Of a stretch of DNA of 33,721 bases, positions 7,687 to 14,493 are shown piece by piece; within the stretch, counting starts at the first letter, position 1; every line of letters begins with the position of its first letter. The position numbers were made by a program, and so were the translations under genes. This DNA comes from Hydrogenophilales bacterium (lineage in GTDB: Bacteria; Pseudomonadota; Gammaproteobacteria; Burkholderiales; Thiobacillaceae). The stretch lies in NCBI GenBank assembly GCA_023258975.1, contig JAHFRD010000026.1, positions 1-33,721 of the forward strand, written 5' to 3'. Under the pieces are notes generated by a model. That model made no database searches and was not told the origin of the DNA. It saw nothing but the letters and a program-made list of their open reading frames with translations.

Positions 7687-8048
7687 CAGAGATTCCGGAT
7701 GATTTGCTGCATGGCGCCGGCCCCGCCGGCGCAGTTGAACAGTGCCTGCGCTTTTGCACCTGCCATGTAACCGCCGATTGAAGCGATGCTGGCCATAAAT
7801 CCGGCCGCCAGAACGCCCTTCAAGGCACTCTGAACCCACTCGCCCCCCATTTTCATGTACAGCGCCCAGGACGCCCCGGCCACGGCCGCCAGAGAAATCA
7901 CAGCGGGAAGAATCGACTCGGTGATACTGACCCCAACGCAGATGCCGTCTTTTACGGGGCCGGCCAGGGCCGGATCCGCGATTAGCATGGACACGCAGGC
8001 CAGGAAAAATAGATTCAAGAATTTGCCAGGCAACGCAGAGAGGTTCAT
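7686..8048 (-). CDS. virB2: VirB2/TrbC-like T4SS pilin
   Basis: 120 residues with a signal peptide (FLNLFFLACVSMLIADPALA, cleavage likely after ALA). Two hydrophobic segments of the mature pilin follow (ITESILPAVISLAAVAGASW and VLAAGFMASIASIGGYMAG). Charged residues MKMGGEWVQSALK lie between them, the standard VirB2/TrbC layout. It forms the conjugative pilus shaft. It overlaps virB11 upstream by four bases and virB3 downstream by one. Confidence 0.82.
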   Translation of the reverse strand: MNLSALPGKFLNLFFLACVSMLIADPALAGPVKDGICVGVSITESILPAVISLAAVAGASWALYMKMGGEWVQSALKGVLAAGFMASIASIGGYMAGAKAQALFNCAGGAGAMQQIIRNL

Positions 8049-9073
8049 GTAGTCATCCTTTTTTTGAAGATGGAGCGTGTGACATAGGCGCCGTCTTCCA
8101 CCCCCAGCACCTCGATGATTTCGTCCGGGCCACGCATGCCGCCCACTCGGGCGGCCTGAACGACAAAGCGGAAGACGGCGGCGATTTGCGCGCGTAACGC
8201 CGGCAGCGGCCAGCCGGCCGCCTCCGGCGCCATGCGCACCATGTTTTCAAGTCGGGCTAGGGCCATGAGCGCGCTGTTGGCGTGCAGGGAACACGCGCCG
8301 CCGGAGTGGCCGGTATTAAGGGCGTCAAGAAGGTCGAACGCCTCAAAGCCACGCACCTCGCCGACCAGGATGCGATCCGGGCGGAAGCGCAACGCCAGTC
8401 GAATCAAATCGCGCGTGGAGACCCCCTTATCCAGGTTGGACTCGAAACTCACATAATTGGGCGCCTGCACCATCAACTCGGCGGTGTCCTCAATCGTGAG
8501 AATCCGGTCGCCATCCGGCATGGCCGCGACCAGCGCATTCAGAAACATGGTTTTGCCACTCGAAGTCCCACCGGCGACCAACACGTTCTGGCGCGACTCC
8601 ACCGACCAGGCCAGGAACTGCATCAGGGCTTCCCCACCCCGCGCCGTCTCGGCATCACTCGGCCGACTCACCGGCACATGTCCAGCAGCCGGCCATTCCA
8701 GAGAGAAAGCGCCCTGGGCCAGATAATCAGACAGTTCTAGCTGTCGCCGCGCGTGCTTGCGGATGGACAGGCAAGCCCCCTTCACCGCGACAGGCTGCAA
8801 AGCCGCCGCGATGCGAAGGCCGGGCATTCGTAGATCGAGGATCAATGCCTCGTCCTTATGGCACGACGCCGCCAGAGACTTGATGGCGGCCCGTACCACT
8901 GTCTCGGAGAGGGTGATGTCGGTCTTGGAGACGACTCCCAGGCGTTCCACCCAGATGTCGCTCGCATGGTTGACCATGATTTCCTGCACCGTCTGGTCCT
9001 CCATGAGCGGCACCAGAGGCGCCAAGTGGGCGCGCGCGACACGGATGGCCTGTTCCTCAAGCGCGCGGCTCAT
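8045..9073 (-). CDS. virB11: VirB11/TrbB T4SS traffic ATPase
   Basis: 342 residues from the ATG at 9073 (MSRALEEQAIRVARAHLAPL), overlapping the virB1 stop. It has an N-terminal VQEIMVNHASDIWVER domain and a Walker A-like VAGGTSSGKTMFLNAL. An ILTIEDTAEL Asp box, a Walker B DRILVGEVRG and a HSGGACSLHA His box follow. VirB11 ATPases are cytoplasmic hexamers that switch the T4SS between pilus assembly and DNA transfer. All ATPase motifs are intact. The open frame runs upstream to 9481, but that part shadows virB1. Confidence 0.95.
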   Translation of the reverse strand: MSRALEEQAIRVARAHLAPLVPLMEDQTVQEIMVNHASDIWVERLGVVSKTDITLSETVVRAAIKSLAASCHKDEALILDLRMPGLRIAAALQPVAVKGACLSIRKHARRQLELSDYLAQGAFSLEWPAAGHVPVSRPSDAETARGGEALMQFLAWSVESRQNVLVAGGTSSGKTMFLNALVAAMPDGDRILTIEDTAELMVQAPNYVSFESNLDKGVSTRDLIRLALRFRPDRILVGEVRGFEAFDLLDALNTGHSGGACSLHANSALMALARLENMVRMAPEAAGWPLPALRAQIAAVFRFVVQAARVGGMRGPDEIIEVLGVEDGAYVTRSIFKKRMTT

Positions 9074-9543
9074 CCCCGCTCCCCCACCGAATCGCGAATC
9101 CTCTTGTACGCGGCGGCCACCTTGTTCGCATACCAGGCACGCCGCCGTTGGCAATCCGGCCCCTTGAGTGACGTACACGCCGCGTTGTAGGCGCCCACCG
9201 CCTCCCAGGTAGCGCCATGGCGAGCAAACAAGTCCGCGAGAATCCAGGCACCGACATGGACGTTGACGCAAGGCTGCATCAATCGCTTGGCGTCGATCCC
9301 GTACTTGTCCAGTCTCGACAGCCAGCGGGAATTGATCTGCATCAGCCCCAGGTCCACGGACTGAGTGCGTTCCACATGACCACGGTTGACGGCGGCCGGA
9401 TTGACCGACGACTCGACATCGGCGATGGCGTACAGAAGCCACGGATGAATGTTGTAGCGTTGACCGGCCGCCACAAAGCAATCCCCGGCCAATGCCGGCA
9501 CGGCAAACAGGAACGCCAGAAAAATAGGGATGAATCTCATCAT
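9070..9543 (-). CDS. virB1: VirB1-like lytic transglycosylase
   Basis: About 157 residues with a signal peptide (MMRFIPIFLAFLFAVPALA|GDC). The SLT/lysozyme-like fold follows: YNIHPWLLYAIADVESSVNP supplies the catalytic Glu in 'ADVES', then DLGLMQINSRWL, and VGAYNAACTSLK near the end. It opens peptidoglycan for the transfer apparatus. It is the first gene of the virB1-B11-B2-B3-B4 operon. The start is ATG 9543 or 9540. A hairpin plus T-run sits 14 bases upstream of the start (9557-9601), so expression may be set by attenuation. Confidence 0.9.
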   Translation of the reverse strand: MMRFIPIFLAFLFAVPALAGDCFVAAGQRYNIHPWLLYAIADVESSVNPAAVNRGHVERTQSVDLGLMQINSRWLSRLDKYGIDAKRLMQPCVNVHVGAWILADLFARHGATWEAVGAYNAACTSLKGPDCQRRRAWYANKVAAAYKRIRDSVGERG

Positions 9544-9556
9544 TCGTTCACGCGAG

Positions 9557-9601
9557 AAAAAAGGGTAGCCGTCGCCTGGGAGGAGAGTCGCGACGGCTAC
9601 C
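9557..9601 (-). terminator. Intrinsic terminator in the virB1 leader (possible attenuator)
   Basis: Read on the minus strand, perfect 12-bp arms (9590-9601 with 9564-9575, ggtagccgtcgc) enclose a 14-base loop and are followed by c and six T (9557-9562). This is a textbook intrinsic terminator, yet it lies between the likely promoter region and the virB1 start at 9543. The RNA loop (gacucuccucccag) contains a CUCCUCC run complementary to a Shine-Dalgarno sequence. It would suit attenuation, or insulation from readthrough. Confidence 0.7.
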
Positions 9602-9670
9602 AAGCCTCAACAGCGATGCCTGGGATCAGGCAGAACGAACGGTATGTGGGAACGTGAGAGATTTCAGCCG

Positions 9671-9698
9671 TAAATAGGGTTTACGATGAAACCCTATT
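9671..9698. promoter_or_regulatory. Palindromic site upstream of the virB operon (copy 1)
   Basis: An aaatagggttt-N6-aaaccctatt dyad centred on acgatg. The 28 bases 9671-9698 are the exact reverse complement of 10861-10888. Relative to the minus-strand virB operon it has the same orientation as copy 2 has relative to the plus-strand tra operon, about 130 bases upstream of virB1. It is best read as a shared operator. A tyrosine-recombinase site is an alternative. Confidence 0.6.
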
Positions 9699-9884
9699 CT
9701 TTGTAGAAATAAATAAATCAAACTGCTACAGTGCGCGGTTTCGCGAAAACTCCGCAAACACACAAATAATAATAAAAACAAAGACATACACAAAAAACAC
9801 AAAACCCGACCAGAGCATCATACGAAAATAGTTTTCGTATGAAATTGGCAAAAGCAGCCGCAACAGAGCAACCCTTGCATGTGT
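9699..9884. other. AT-rich intergenic segment with A/C-rich tract and palindrome
   Basis: No gene is seen between the virB leader and fitA. From 9755 to 9807 the plus strand is almost only A and C (about four T and one G). A perfect catacgaaaa-tag-ttttcgtatg palindrome follows at 9819-9841, and a ttcgcgaa dyad lies at 9740-9747. Strand asymmetry next to dyads between the two transfer operons is the kind of structure found at oriT or replication origins. Function is inferred. Confidence 0.45.
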
Positions 9885-9909
9885 GCATTCAATTAATCAG
9901 AATGAATGC
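9885..9909. promoter_or_regulatory. Candidate fitAB operator
   Basis: Arms gcattca (9885-9891) and tgaatgc (9903-9909) form a dyad about 30 bases upstream of the antitoxin start. FitA/VapB ribbon-helix-helix antitoxins bind dyads in this position. The pair is unique in this intergenic region. Confidence 0.4.
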
Positions 9910-9937
9910 GTTGAATGTGTTTTGATGAGGTGACGCC

Positions 9938-10192
9938 GTGGCAATGCTGACAGTACGCAATCTGCCCGACGACGTGCATCGCGCGTTGAGGGCGCAGGCC
10001 GCTCTACATGGGCGAAGCACCGAGGCCGAGGTTCGTGAGATTCTGGCCATCGCGGTCAAGCCGGAGATGCGCGTCCACCTGGGCGAAGCACTCGCGGCAT
10101 TGGGCCGCAAGATCGGTCTGACAAACGAGGATTTCCAGGTCTGCGACCGGGTGAGAGACAAGACGCCAGCCGAACCGCTGAGGTTTGAATGA
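9938..10192 (+). CDS. FitA/VapB-type ribbon-helix-helix antitoxin
   Basis: 84 residues starting at GTG 9938, or ATG 9944, after a gaggtg ribosome binding site. The N-terminal MLTVRNLPDDVHRALRAQAA with HGRSTEAEVREIL is the classic FitA-type Arc/MetJ ribbon-helix-helix. The C-terminal part would wrap the toxin. It overlaps the PIN toxin gene by four bases (ATGA). It lies between the two matching 28-bp palindromes at 9671 and 10861, so the TA pair sits as a cassette in the regulatory hub between the transfer operons. Confidence 0.88.
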   Translation: MAMLTVRNLPDDVHRALRAQAALHGRSTEAEVREILAIAVKPEMRVHLGEALAALGRKIGLTNEDFQVCDRVRDKTPAEPLRFE

Positions 10193-10605
10193 TCGTCCTT
10201 GATACCAATGTCGTCTCCGAAGCGATGAAGCCCGAGCCGCACCCGTCCGTGCGGGCATGGCTGAACGATCAAGCCGCCGAAACGCTGTACCTGTCCAGCG
10301 TGACGCTGGCCGAACTGTTGTTTGGCATCGCCGCGCTCCCGGCCGGTAAGCGCAAGGACATGTTGGCACAAGCCCTTGACGGTCTGATGGGACTATTCAG
10401 GGAGCGAATACTGCCCTTCGATACCGATGCGGCTCGACGCTATGCCGAGTTGGCCGTGACAGCAAAAACAGAAGGTCGTGGATTCCCGACGCCTGACGGC
10501 TACATCGCCGCAATTGCGGCCTCGCGGGGGTTCATTGTGGCGTCACGCGACACCGCCCCTTTTGAGGCGGTCGGTGTAACCGTCATCAATCCCTGGAAAG
10601 ACTGA
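10189..10605 (+). CDS. FitB/VapC-type PIN-domain RNase toxin
   Basis: 138 residues with the PIN signature: MIVLDTNVVSE supplies the first Asp, SSVTLAELLFGI the conserved Glu, TPDGYIAAIA the next acidic residue, and VASRDTAPF the last Asp. PIN toxins are Mg-dependent endoribonucleases, often acting on tRNA. Length is standard and all acidic residues are present, so it looks functional. It is coupled to the antitoxin by an ATGA overlap. Confidence 0.9.
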   Translation: MIVLDTNVVSEAMKPEPHPSVRAWLNDQAAETLYLSSVTLAELLFGIAALPAGKRKDMLAQALDGLMGLFRERILPFDTDAARRYAELAVTAKTEGRGFPTPDGYIAAIAASRGFIVASRDTAPFEAVGVTVINPWKD

Positions 10606-10608
10606 GTG

Positions 10609-10752
10609 ATGTCTCGAAAAAACGGCGCAAAGGGGCGGCCGTGGGCGGCCGCTTCCAAGGGGAAGGGGCTTATCTTAAAGGGCACGCCCCCCGCTAATAA
10701 GACGCGGGGGGCGTTATCCAAATGGCTTAATGGGGAACGGGGCAGGCCCTAA
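10609..10752 (+). CDS. Possible small basic protein (47 aa), doubtful
   Basis: An ATG three bases after the fitB stop opens a 47-residue Lys/Arg/Gly-rich frame (MSRKNGAKGRPWAAASKGKG, ending NGERGRP). The 11-bp-arm GC hairpin at 10684-10714 lies inside it. There is no clear ribosome binding site and no family. It may be an accident of a GC-rich 3' untranslated region. Confidence 0.2.
   Translation: MSRKNGAKGRPWAAASKGKGLILKGTPPANKTRGALSKWLNGERGRP
10684..10714. terminator. Strong GC hairpin downstream of fitAB
   Basis: Perfect 11-bp arms (acgccccccgc at 10684-10694, reverse complement at 10704-10714) around a 9-base loop. It lies 80 bases after the fitB stop. No T-run follows, so it may act as an RNA 3'-end stabiliser or a weak terminator. 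The remainder of 10753-10850 holds no gene, only a small gccct/agggc stem near 10800. Confidence 0.5.
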
Positions 10753-10850
10753 TGGACAAGGGAAAACCACCTGAAGGGGTAAGGGCCGAAAACGAAAAAA
10801 GCCCTCAAAGGGCCGGTGACCGCGCGAGCATACCGTTTCTGGCGCAGGCC

Positions 10851-10896
10851 CGCCACAATAAATAGGGTTTCATCGTAAACCCTATTTATTGTGGCG
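10851..10896. promoter_or_regulatory. Long palindrome upstream of the tra operon (copy 2)
   Basis: Perfect 20-bp arms (10851-10870 and 10877-10896) flank a 6-base centre, catcgt. Its inner 28 bases (10861-10888) are the exact reverse complement of copy 1 at 9671-9698. It ends 54 bases before the GTG of the first tra-operon gene. The same site upstream of both transfer operons, in matching orientation, points to common regulation. Confidence 0.65.
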
Positions 10897-10949
10897 AAAG
10901 CTGTCTCGGGTGGGCAGTCTCCGGCGCATTGCGTCTCTGGAGCGAAACC

Positions 10950-11270
10950 GTGCATTTGTCACGACTCAACGGTCCCAATTCCGTACTCCCCATCATCGAC
11001 ACCTTTGTCGCACGGAAACATCCGCGCACGGTGTTCATCATCAATGGGGAAATCAAAACATACCCGTGCGACAGCCTGAGCGAAGCGCGCTGCCTGAAAA
11101 ACCAGGATGCGGTCATGGTCGGAACCTACGATGCCGGCGCCGACGCCAGGCGGCTCTACGAAGACATCCAGGCCTCACTGCCACAGAACTTCCTCGGCCA
11201 TCGACTGGTGCTGGGCACAACCCGTAGTGGCATGAACCCCAATGCCGAGTTACTGCATCAGGTGGCTTGA
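10950..11270 (+). CDS. Hypothetical protein at the head of the tra operon
   Basis: About 106 residues from the GTG at 10950, which has ggag eight bases upstream. A TTG at 10929 is an alternative but has no ribosome binding site. Soluble and mixed alpha/beta: it contains PRTVFIINGEIKTYPCD, DAVMVGTYDAGADARRL and a C-terminal NPNAELLHQVA. No family recognised. It overlaps the next gene (TGATG) and starts a chain of coupled genes leading to traD and traI, so a transfer-related or regulatory role is likely. Confidence 0.6.
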   Translation: MHLSRLNGPNSVLPIIDTFVARKHPRTVFIINGEIKTYPCDSLSEARCLKNQDAVMVGTYDAGADARRLYEDIQASLPQNFLGHRLVLGTTRSGMNPNAELLHQVA

Positions 11271-11722
11271 TGGATACCCCCGTCGAAGAAATCATGGATC
11301 GTATCTCCGAGCGCCTGGTGATGCTCAAGGCGTCGCGTTGGTTGCCGGTACTGCATCGGTGGCTGTCACAGTATCGTGGGCTGTACGACGTCATTTCAGG
11401 CGACTCCGAGTCGCCCGAGAGCCAGATAGCAGCCCTACTGGAGCAGATGAGTGTCCCCGTTGATGACGGTGTGCTGGCGGCACGTTTGGCTAGGCTCGAC
11501 TTCCTGACTTGGCGCGCCAGAATCGGAAATCAGCCCTGGCGTCCGCTCAAAGCGCCCTTCCTGTCCATCTGGAGCAAGAGAGTTTCAAATGAGGCGGCAA
11601 CTGAGGCGCCAGAGGTCGCGGTATCGGTATGGCAGTCGGACCGCGAGTATCCGGAGCCCGCTGAAACAGAAAAGTGGCTGCTGGCCTGCCTCAGGGAAAT
11701 CGCTCCATGCCCTACCCGCTAG
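11270..11722 (+). CDS. Hypothetical protein upstream of traD
   Basis: 150 residues from the ATG at 11270. It is predominantly helical and soluble (MDRISERLVMLKASRWLPVL, LTWRARIGNQPWRP), with a C-terminal EPAETEKWLLACLREI helix. It overlaps its upstream neighbour by one base and traD by 16 bases. I do not recognise a family. Its position between the operon head and the coupling protein is like that of small accessory genes in SXT/PFL-type conjugative elements. Confidence 0.6.
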   Translation: MDTPVEEIMDRISERLVMLKASRWLPVLHRWLSQYRGLYDVISGDSESPESQIAALLEQMSVPVDDGVLAARLARLDFLTWRARIGNQPWRPLKAPFLSIWSKRVSNEAATEAPEVAVSVWQSDREYPEPAETEKWLLACLREIAPCPTR

Positions 11723-12807
11723 AGAATCTGGTCAGACCTCCCTATCGCATCTATGCCGCGACCGCTAATTCCTGTCTGGCGGTCGGCACATTGGTGGTGT
11801 CCTACTGGCGCATCCCCTTCGGCCCGACGCCGGATCTGGCCTGGCCCCTGTCCACGGGCCTGCTGGCCTGGTCGGCCTATCGTGCCTGGCTGGATTGGCG
11901 CTTGGTACGTTACAAGCGCGGCCTGCGCAAGCTGCCGGCCTTCATGCTGGGGATGGATCAGATTCCGCACTCGACCAAGGCGTATTACGTCGGTCGCGGC
12001 TTCGAGTGGGATGCCCGGCATGTTCAGCGCCTGCATATGGCGCGGGAGCCGAAATACATCCATCTGTCCCGCCCGAGTCGCCTGTATGAAGCCGTTCGCA
12101 CCCTGGAATTGCGCGCGGAGAACGCGGGGTGTGACATTCGGCCCTACACCGAAAGCAAGTCCTGGTGGAATCCGGTCAAGCCCCTGCCCCAGGTGGGTGG
12201 GGATCCCCTGCTTCACGCCGTTGGGTTGTGGGAGGGAGAGAAAGATGTCTGGTTCGACCTCTATTCCCGCGTAGGCCATGTATTGGTGCTGGGCACGACG
12301 CGGGTCGGCAAAACCCGTTTCCTGGAGCTACAAGTCACGCAAGACATCCGCCGGGGCGACACAGTCATCGTGTTCGACCCCAAAGGGGACGCCGACTTGC
12401 TCAAGCGCATGTACGCCGAGGCGAAGAGGGCGGGGCGCCTGGACCAGTTCTATGTTTTTCACCTGGGATTTCCTGAACTTTCGGCGCGCTACAACCCCGT
12501 GAGCGATTTCAGCCGGGTGACCGAAATCGCCACGCGCATCACCAACCAACTGCCGCAGGAAGGCGAGGGCGCGAACTTTGCGCAGTTCGTCTGGGGCTTC
12601 GTCAACTCCATGTCCCGCGCCATGGTGAACGTCTTGGAATGCGGGGGGATTCTCGCGCCTGGCGTCTTGGGCGAACACTGGCCGAAGCCATCTACACCCT
12701 GGAATTTCGCGCCACGGGCCTGCACCGGGCCGTGGTCGATGGCCAACGTGTGCCCGTCGTCAGCAAGATCGCCACACGCTACGAGGAAGACATCCGTGTC
12801 GCCATGA
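11707..12807 (+). pseudogene. traD: TraD/VirD4-type coupling protein, truncated
   Basis: Begins MPYPLENLVRPPYRIYAATA at 11707. Two N-terminal membrane segments follow, then the SXT/PFL TraD hallmarks: IPHSTKAYYVGRGFEWDARH with VQRLHM, a Walker A (VLVLGTTRVGKTRFLELQV), IVFDPKGDADLLKRMYAEAK and FVWGFVNSMSRAMVN. Coupling proteins hand the relaxosome to the T4SS. After about residue 313 (near 12645) the similarity ends. The remaining codons to 12807 are out of frame with the next gene. Family members are about 600 residues or longer, so the Walker B half is missing. It appears joined by deletion to the following membrane gene. Confidence 0.88.
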
Positions 12808-13118
12808 CGGGCACCTGGCTCATCGGCTTACGCCTGGCCATTGCCGCCAGTGTTTTCTGGCCGGTCGGCATGCTCTGGCTGAGTGGCTGCCTGGATGGCC
12901 TTTCCGAGCGCGCCACGAGACGAGACGGCGCCGGTCGCGAATCTGCCAACATCTACCACCGGGCGAAATATTTCCACTTCTTCGGCTTGCCCATGGCGAT
13001 AGTCGCCTATTGTGTGCTGCCCTTCGCGATCAGCCCCGCCTGGATATTCGGGCCTTTGGCGGCGACCTCCGGCTGGTTCAGTTGGTTTCAGTTCAAGTAT
13101 TACAAGAAGTACCTATGA
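12639..13118 (+). pseudogene. TIGR03747/DUF4400-type conjugative membrane protein, N-terminally truncated
   Basis: From about 12660 this frame reads RTLAEAIYTLEFRATGLHRA. It continues to a membrane segment (IAASVFWPVGMLWLSGCLDG) and then ATRRDGAGRESANIYHRAK. A second membrane segment and the terminal FKYYKKYL complete it. The RRD--GAGRES--IYHRAK block and the KKYL end are hallmarks of the integrating-conjugative-element membrane protein family, normally encoded between traD and its partners. The N-terminal membrane segment is missing. It is replaced by traD sequence in another frame, consistent with one deletion through both genes. The ATG at 12639 is not its native start. It overlaps traI (ATGA). 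Confidence 0.75.
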
Positions 13119-13834
13119 GCCTGTGGCAAACCGTCTCGATTACCCTGGGGCTGGGCTGTCTGGCTGGGGGCGCCTGGGTATTGTGGCGGCGCTGGCCGGC
13201 GGATGCCAAGCTGTCTGGTGTCCCCGGCCAAGCCGCCCTGCCCCAGGGTGCGTTGCGCGTGCTACCCGCCGAATCCCTATTACAACCTCATGCGAGCCTG
13301 GTCACCGAGATCACTCGGGTTGTTGGCCTGCCGACGCCAGTCTGGAACAGCCTGGGGGATCCCCTGCTCACCCGTTTCGCCGAATTCTGCCAGCGGATGC
13401 CTGCGTCCGAGGCTCACCACCACGCCCATCCCGGTGGGCTGCTTGAACATACGCTGGACGTGGCGGTACGGGCATTGCGTCTGCGCCAGGGCTTGATGCT
13501 GCCGCCCGGCGCCGACGCGGAAGACATCTCGCGCCTCAAGTCACGCTGGAGTTATGCGGTGCTGGCCGCAGCCTTGCTCCATGACATCGGCAATCCGTTG
13601 GCCAGCGTTCTGGGAATCGACCTGTCTGGCCAGGCGATTGCTCACCATGAGCGTCTCAAAAGCGCACACAAACTGCACAACCTGGATCTGTTGCGAGTGG
13701 CTGTGGAGGATGTGGCCACCCTGGGCCGTGAGTTCGCGTCCGGCGTGGGCTGGAGGCTGTCTTCTTTGGTGAACATGGTCCAGATCGGGTCATCGCTTGG
13801 CTGGTGCGAGCGAATGCGGCCGACCAGGTGCTGA
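13115..13834 (+). CDS. traI: MobH/TraI relaxase N-terminus fused to the middle of a methyltransferase
   Basis: The start at 13115 overlaps the preceding stop. Residues 5-25 form a membrane segment. LRVLPAESLLQPHASLVTEI and a metal-binding MPASEAHHHAHPGGLLEHTL follow (three His at 101-103). The HD core LAAALLHDIGN is at 151-160. MobH relaxases nick oriT and remain bound to the DNA. At residue 160 the family has Lys (HDxGKP), but here Asn appears. From there the sequence is methyltransferase: SVLGIDLSGQAIAHHERLK, NLDLLRVAVEDVATLGREF. It ends out of frame after about 13736. The missing relaxase part is at 3711-5372 on the minus strand, and the missing methyltransferase start is at 5373-5600. Confidence 0.85.
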   Translation: MSLWQTVSITLGLGCLAGGAWVLWRRWPADAKLSGVPGQAALPQGALRVLPAESLLQPHASLVTEITRVVGLPTPVWNSLGDPLLTRFAEFCQRMPASEAHHHAHPGGLLEHTLDVAVRALRLRQGLMLPPGADAEDISRLKSRWSYAVLAAALLHDIGNPLASVLGIDLSGQAIAHHERLKSAHKLHNLDLLRVAVEDVATLGREFASGVGWRLSSLVNMVQIGSSLGWCERMRPTRC

Positions 13835-14076
13835 TTACCCGTGTCTTCAAGGGCCGTCTGGCCTTCGGGCCGGATGGCGCGCGCGGCGATTACATGCCCA
13901 TCGAGCGTGTGGCGTGGCGCCGTGAACATCGCTGGCGCCTGGAATTGGCATGGGGCCTGATCGTCCTGGTGCAGGACCAGCCTGTGCTGGTCTTCCTCGA
14001 CCTGATTCTGATCGGCATCGCGCTGGTCGCGCTTTTCAACACGGTAACCAACATGGTCATGGGGTGGTTTCTATGA
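13736..14076 (+). pseudogene. 3' part of an unrecognised transfer-region membrane protein
   Basis: From about 13745 a different frame reads LEAVFFGEHGPDRVIAWLVR. It continues with DQVLITRVFKGRLAFGPDGA and ends in a membrane segment (VFLDLILIGIALVALFNTV, MGWFL). It begins abruptly where the methyltransferase sequence breaks off, so its 5' end is missing. The closest ATG (13804) is only a convenience start. Its stop overlaps the next gene (ATGA). I do not recognise the family. Position before virB6 in a VirB-type operon suggests a T4SS accessory protein. Confidence 0.45.
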
Positions 14077-14480
14077 ATCAGCGATGCATGTTGGACTTTG
14101 CTGATTTCACGGTCGAAGACCGTGAGCGGTATCAACGCGCCATCGAAAGGGCGAGGGCGCTGGGCGCCGAGAAGCAGGCATTACAGGCACATTTCGAGAA
14201 GCACAGGAGTGATTCCCGGGTGGAGTCACAGATATGGCGGTTGACGCAGTTCGATCGCTATCTTGATCGCTTGCGCGATTCCTATTGCGCCGCTTCCGAC
14301 CTGTTCAGCCTGTCCATTGAGCCGGCTGATGAGTGGCCGTTGCTCGATTTCGATCGGTTGCCGAGGGGCGAGGAAGTGCAGAGCATGGTTGTGCTGGTCT
14401 CCATCAAACACGAACGCATCAAGGCCATGTCCATTGTGGCGCTGCTCAATGAGCTGCAGGGCTTGGTACGGGTGCATTGA
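14073..14480 (+). CDS. Hypothetical coiled-coil protein
   Basis: 135 residues starting MNQRCMLDFADFTVEDRERY at an ATG overlapping the previous stop. It is highly charged and helical (RYQRAIERARALGAEKQALQ, YLDRLRDSY) with no signal or membrane segment. The C-terminal half carries IKHERIKAMSIVALLNELQG. It sits 13 bases before the Rha-like gene and is probably co-transcribed. There is no known family. Confidence 0.6.
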   Translation: MNQRCMLDFADFTVEDRERYQRAIERARALGAEKQALQAHFEKHRSDSRVESQIWRLTQFDRYLDRLRDSYCAASDLFSLSIEPADEWPLLDFDRLPRGEEVQSMVVLVSIKHERIKAMSIVALLNELQGLVRVH

Positions 14481-14493
14481 GGAGGGATTGAAG

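Noticed and set aside
9074-9481. N-terminal extension of virB11
   Set aside because: It lies entirely over virB1, which has a signal peptide and lysozyme-like motifs. VirB11 homology starts at 9073.
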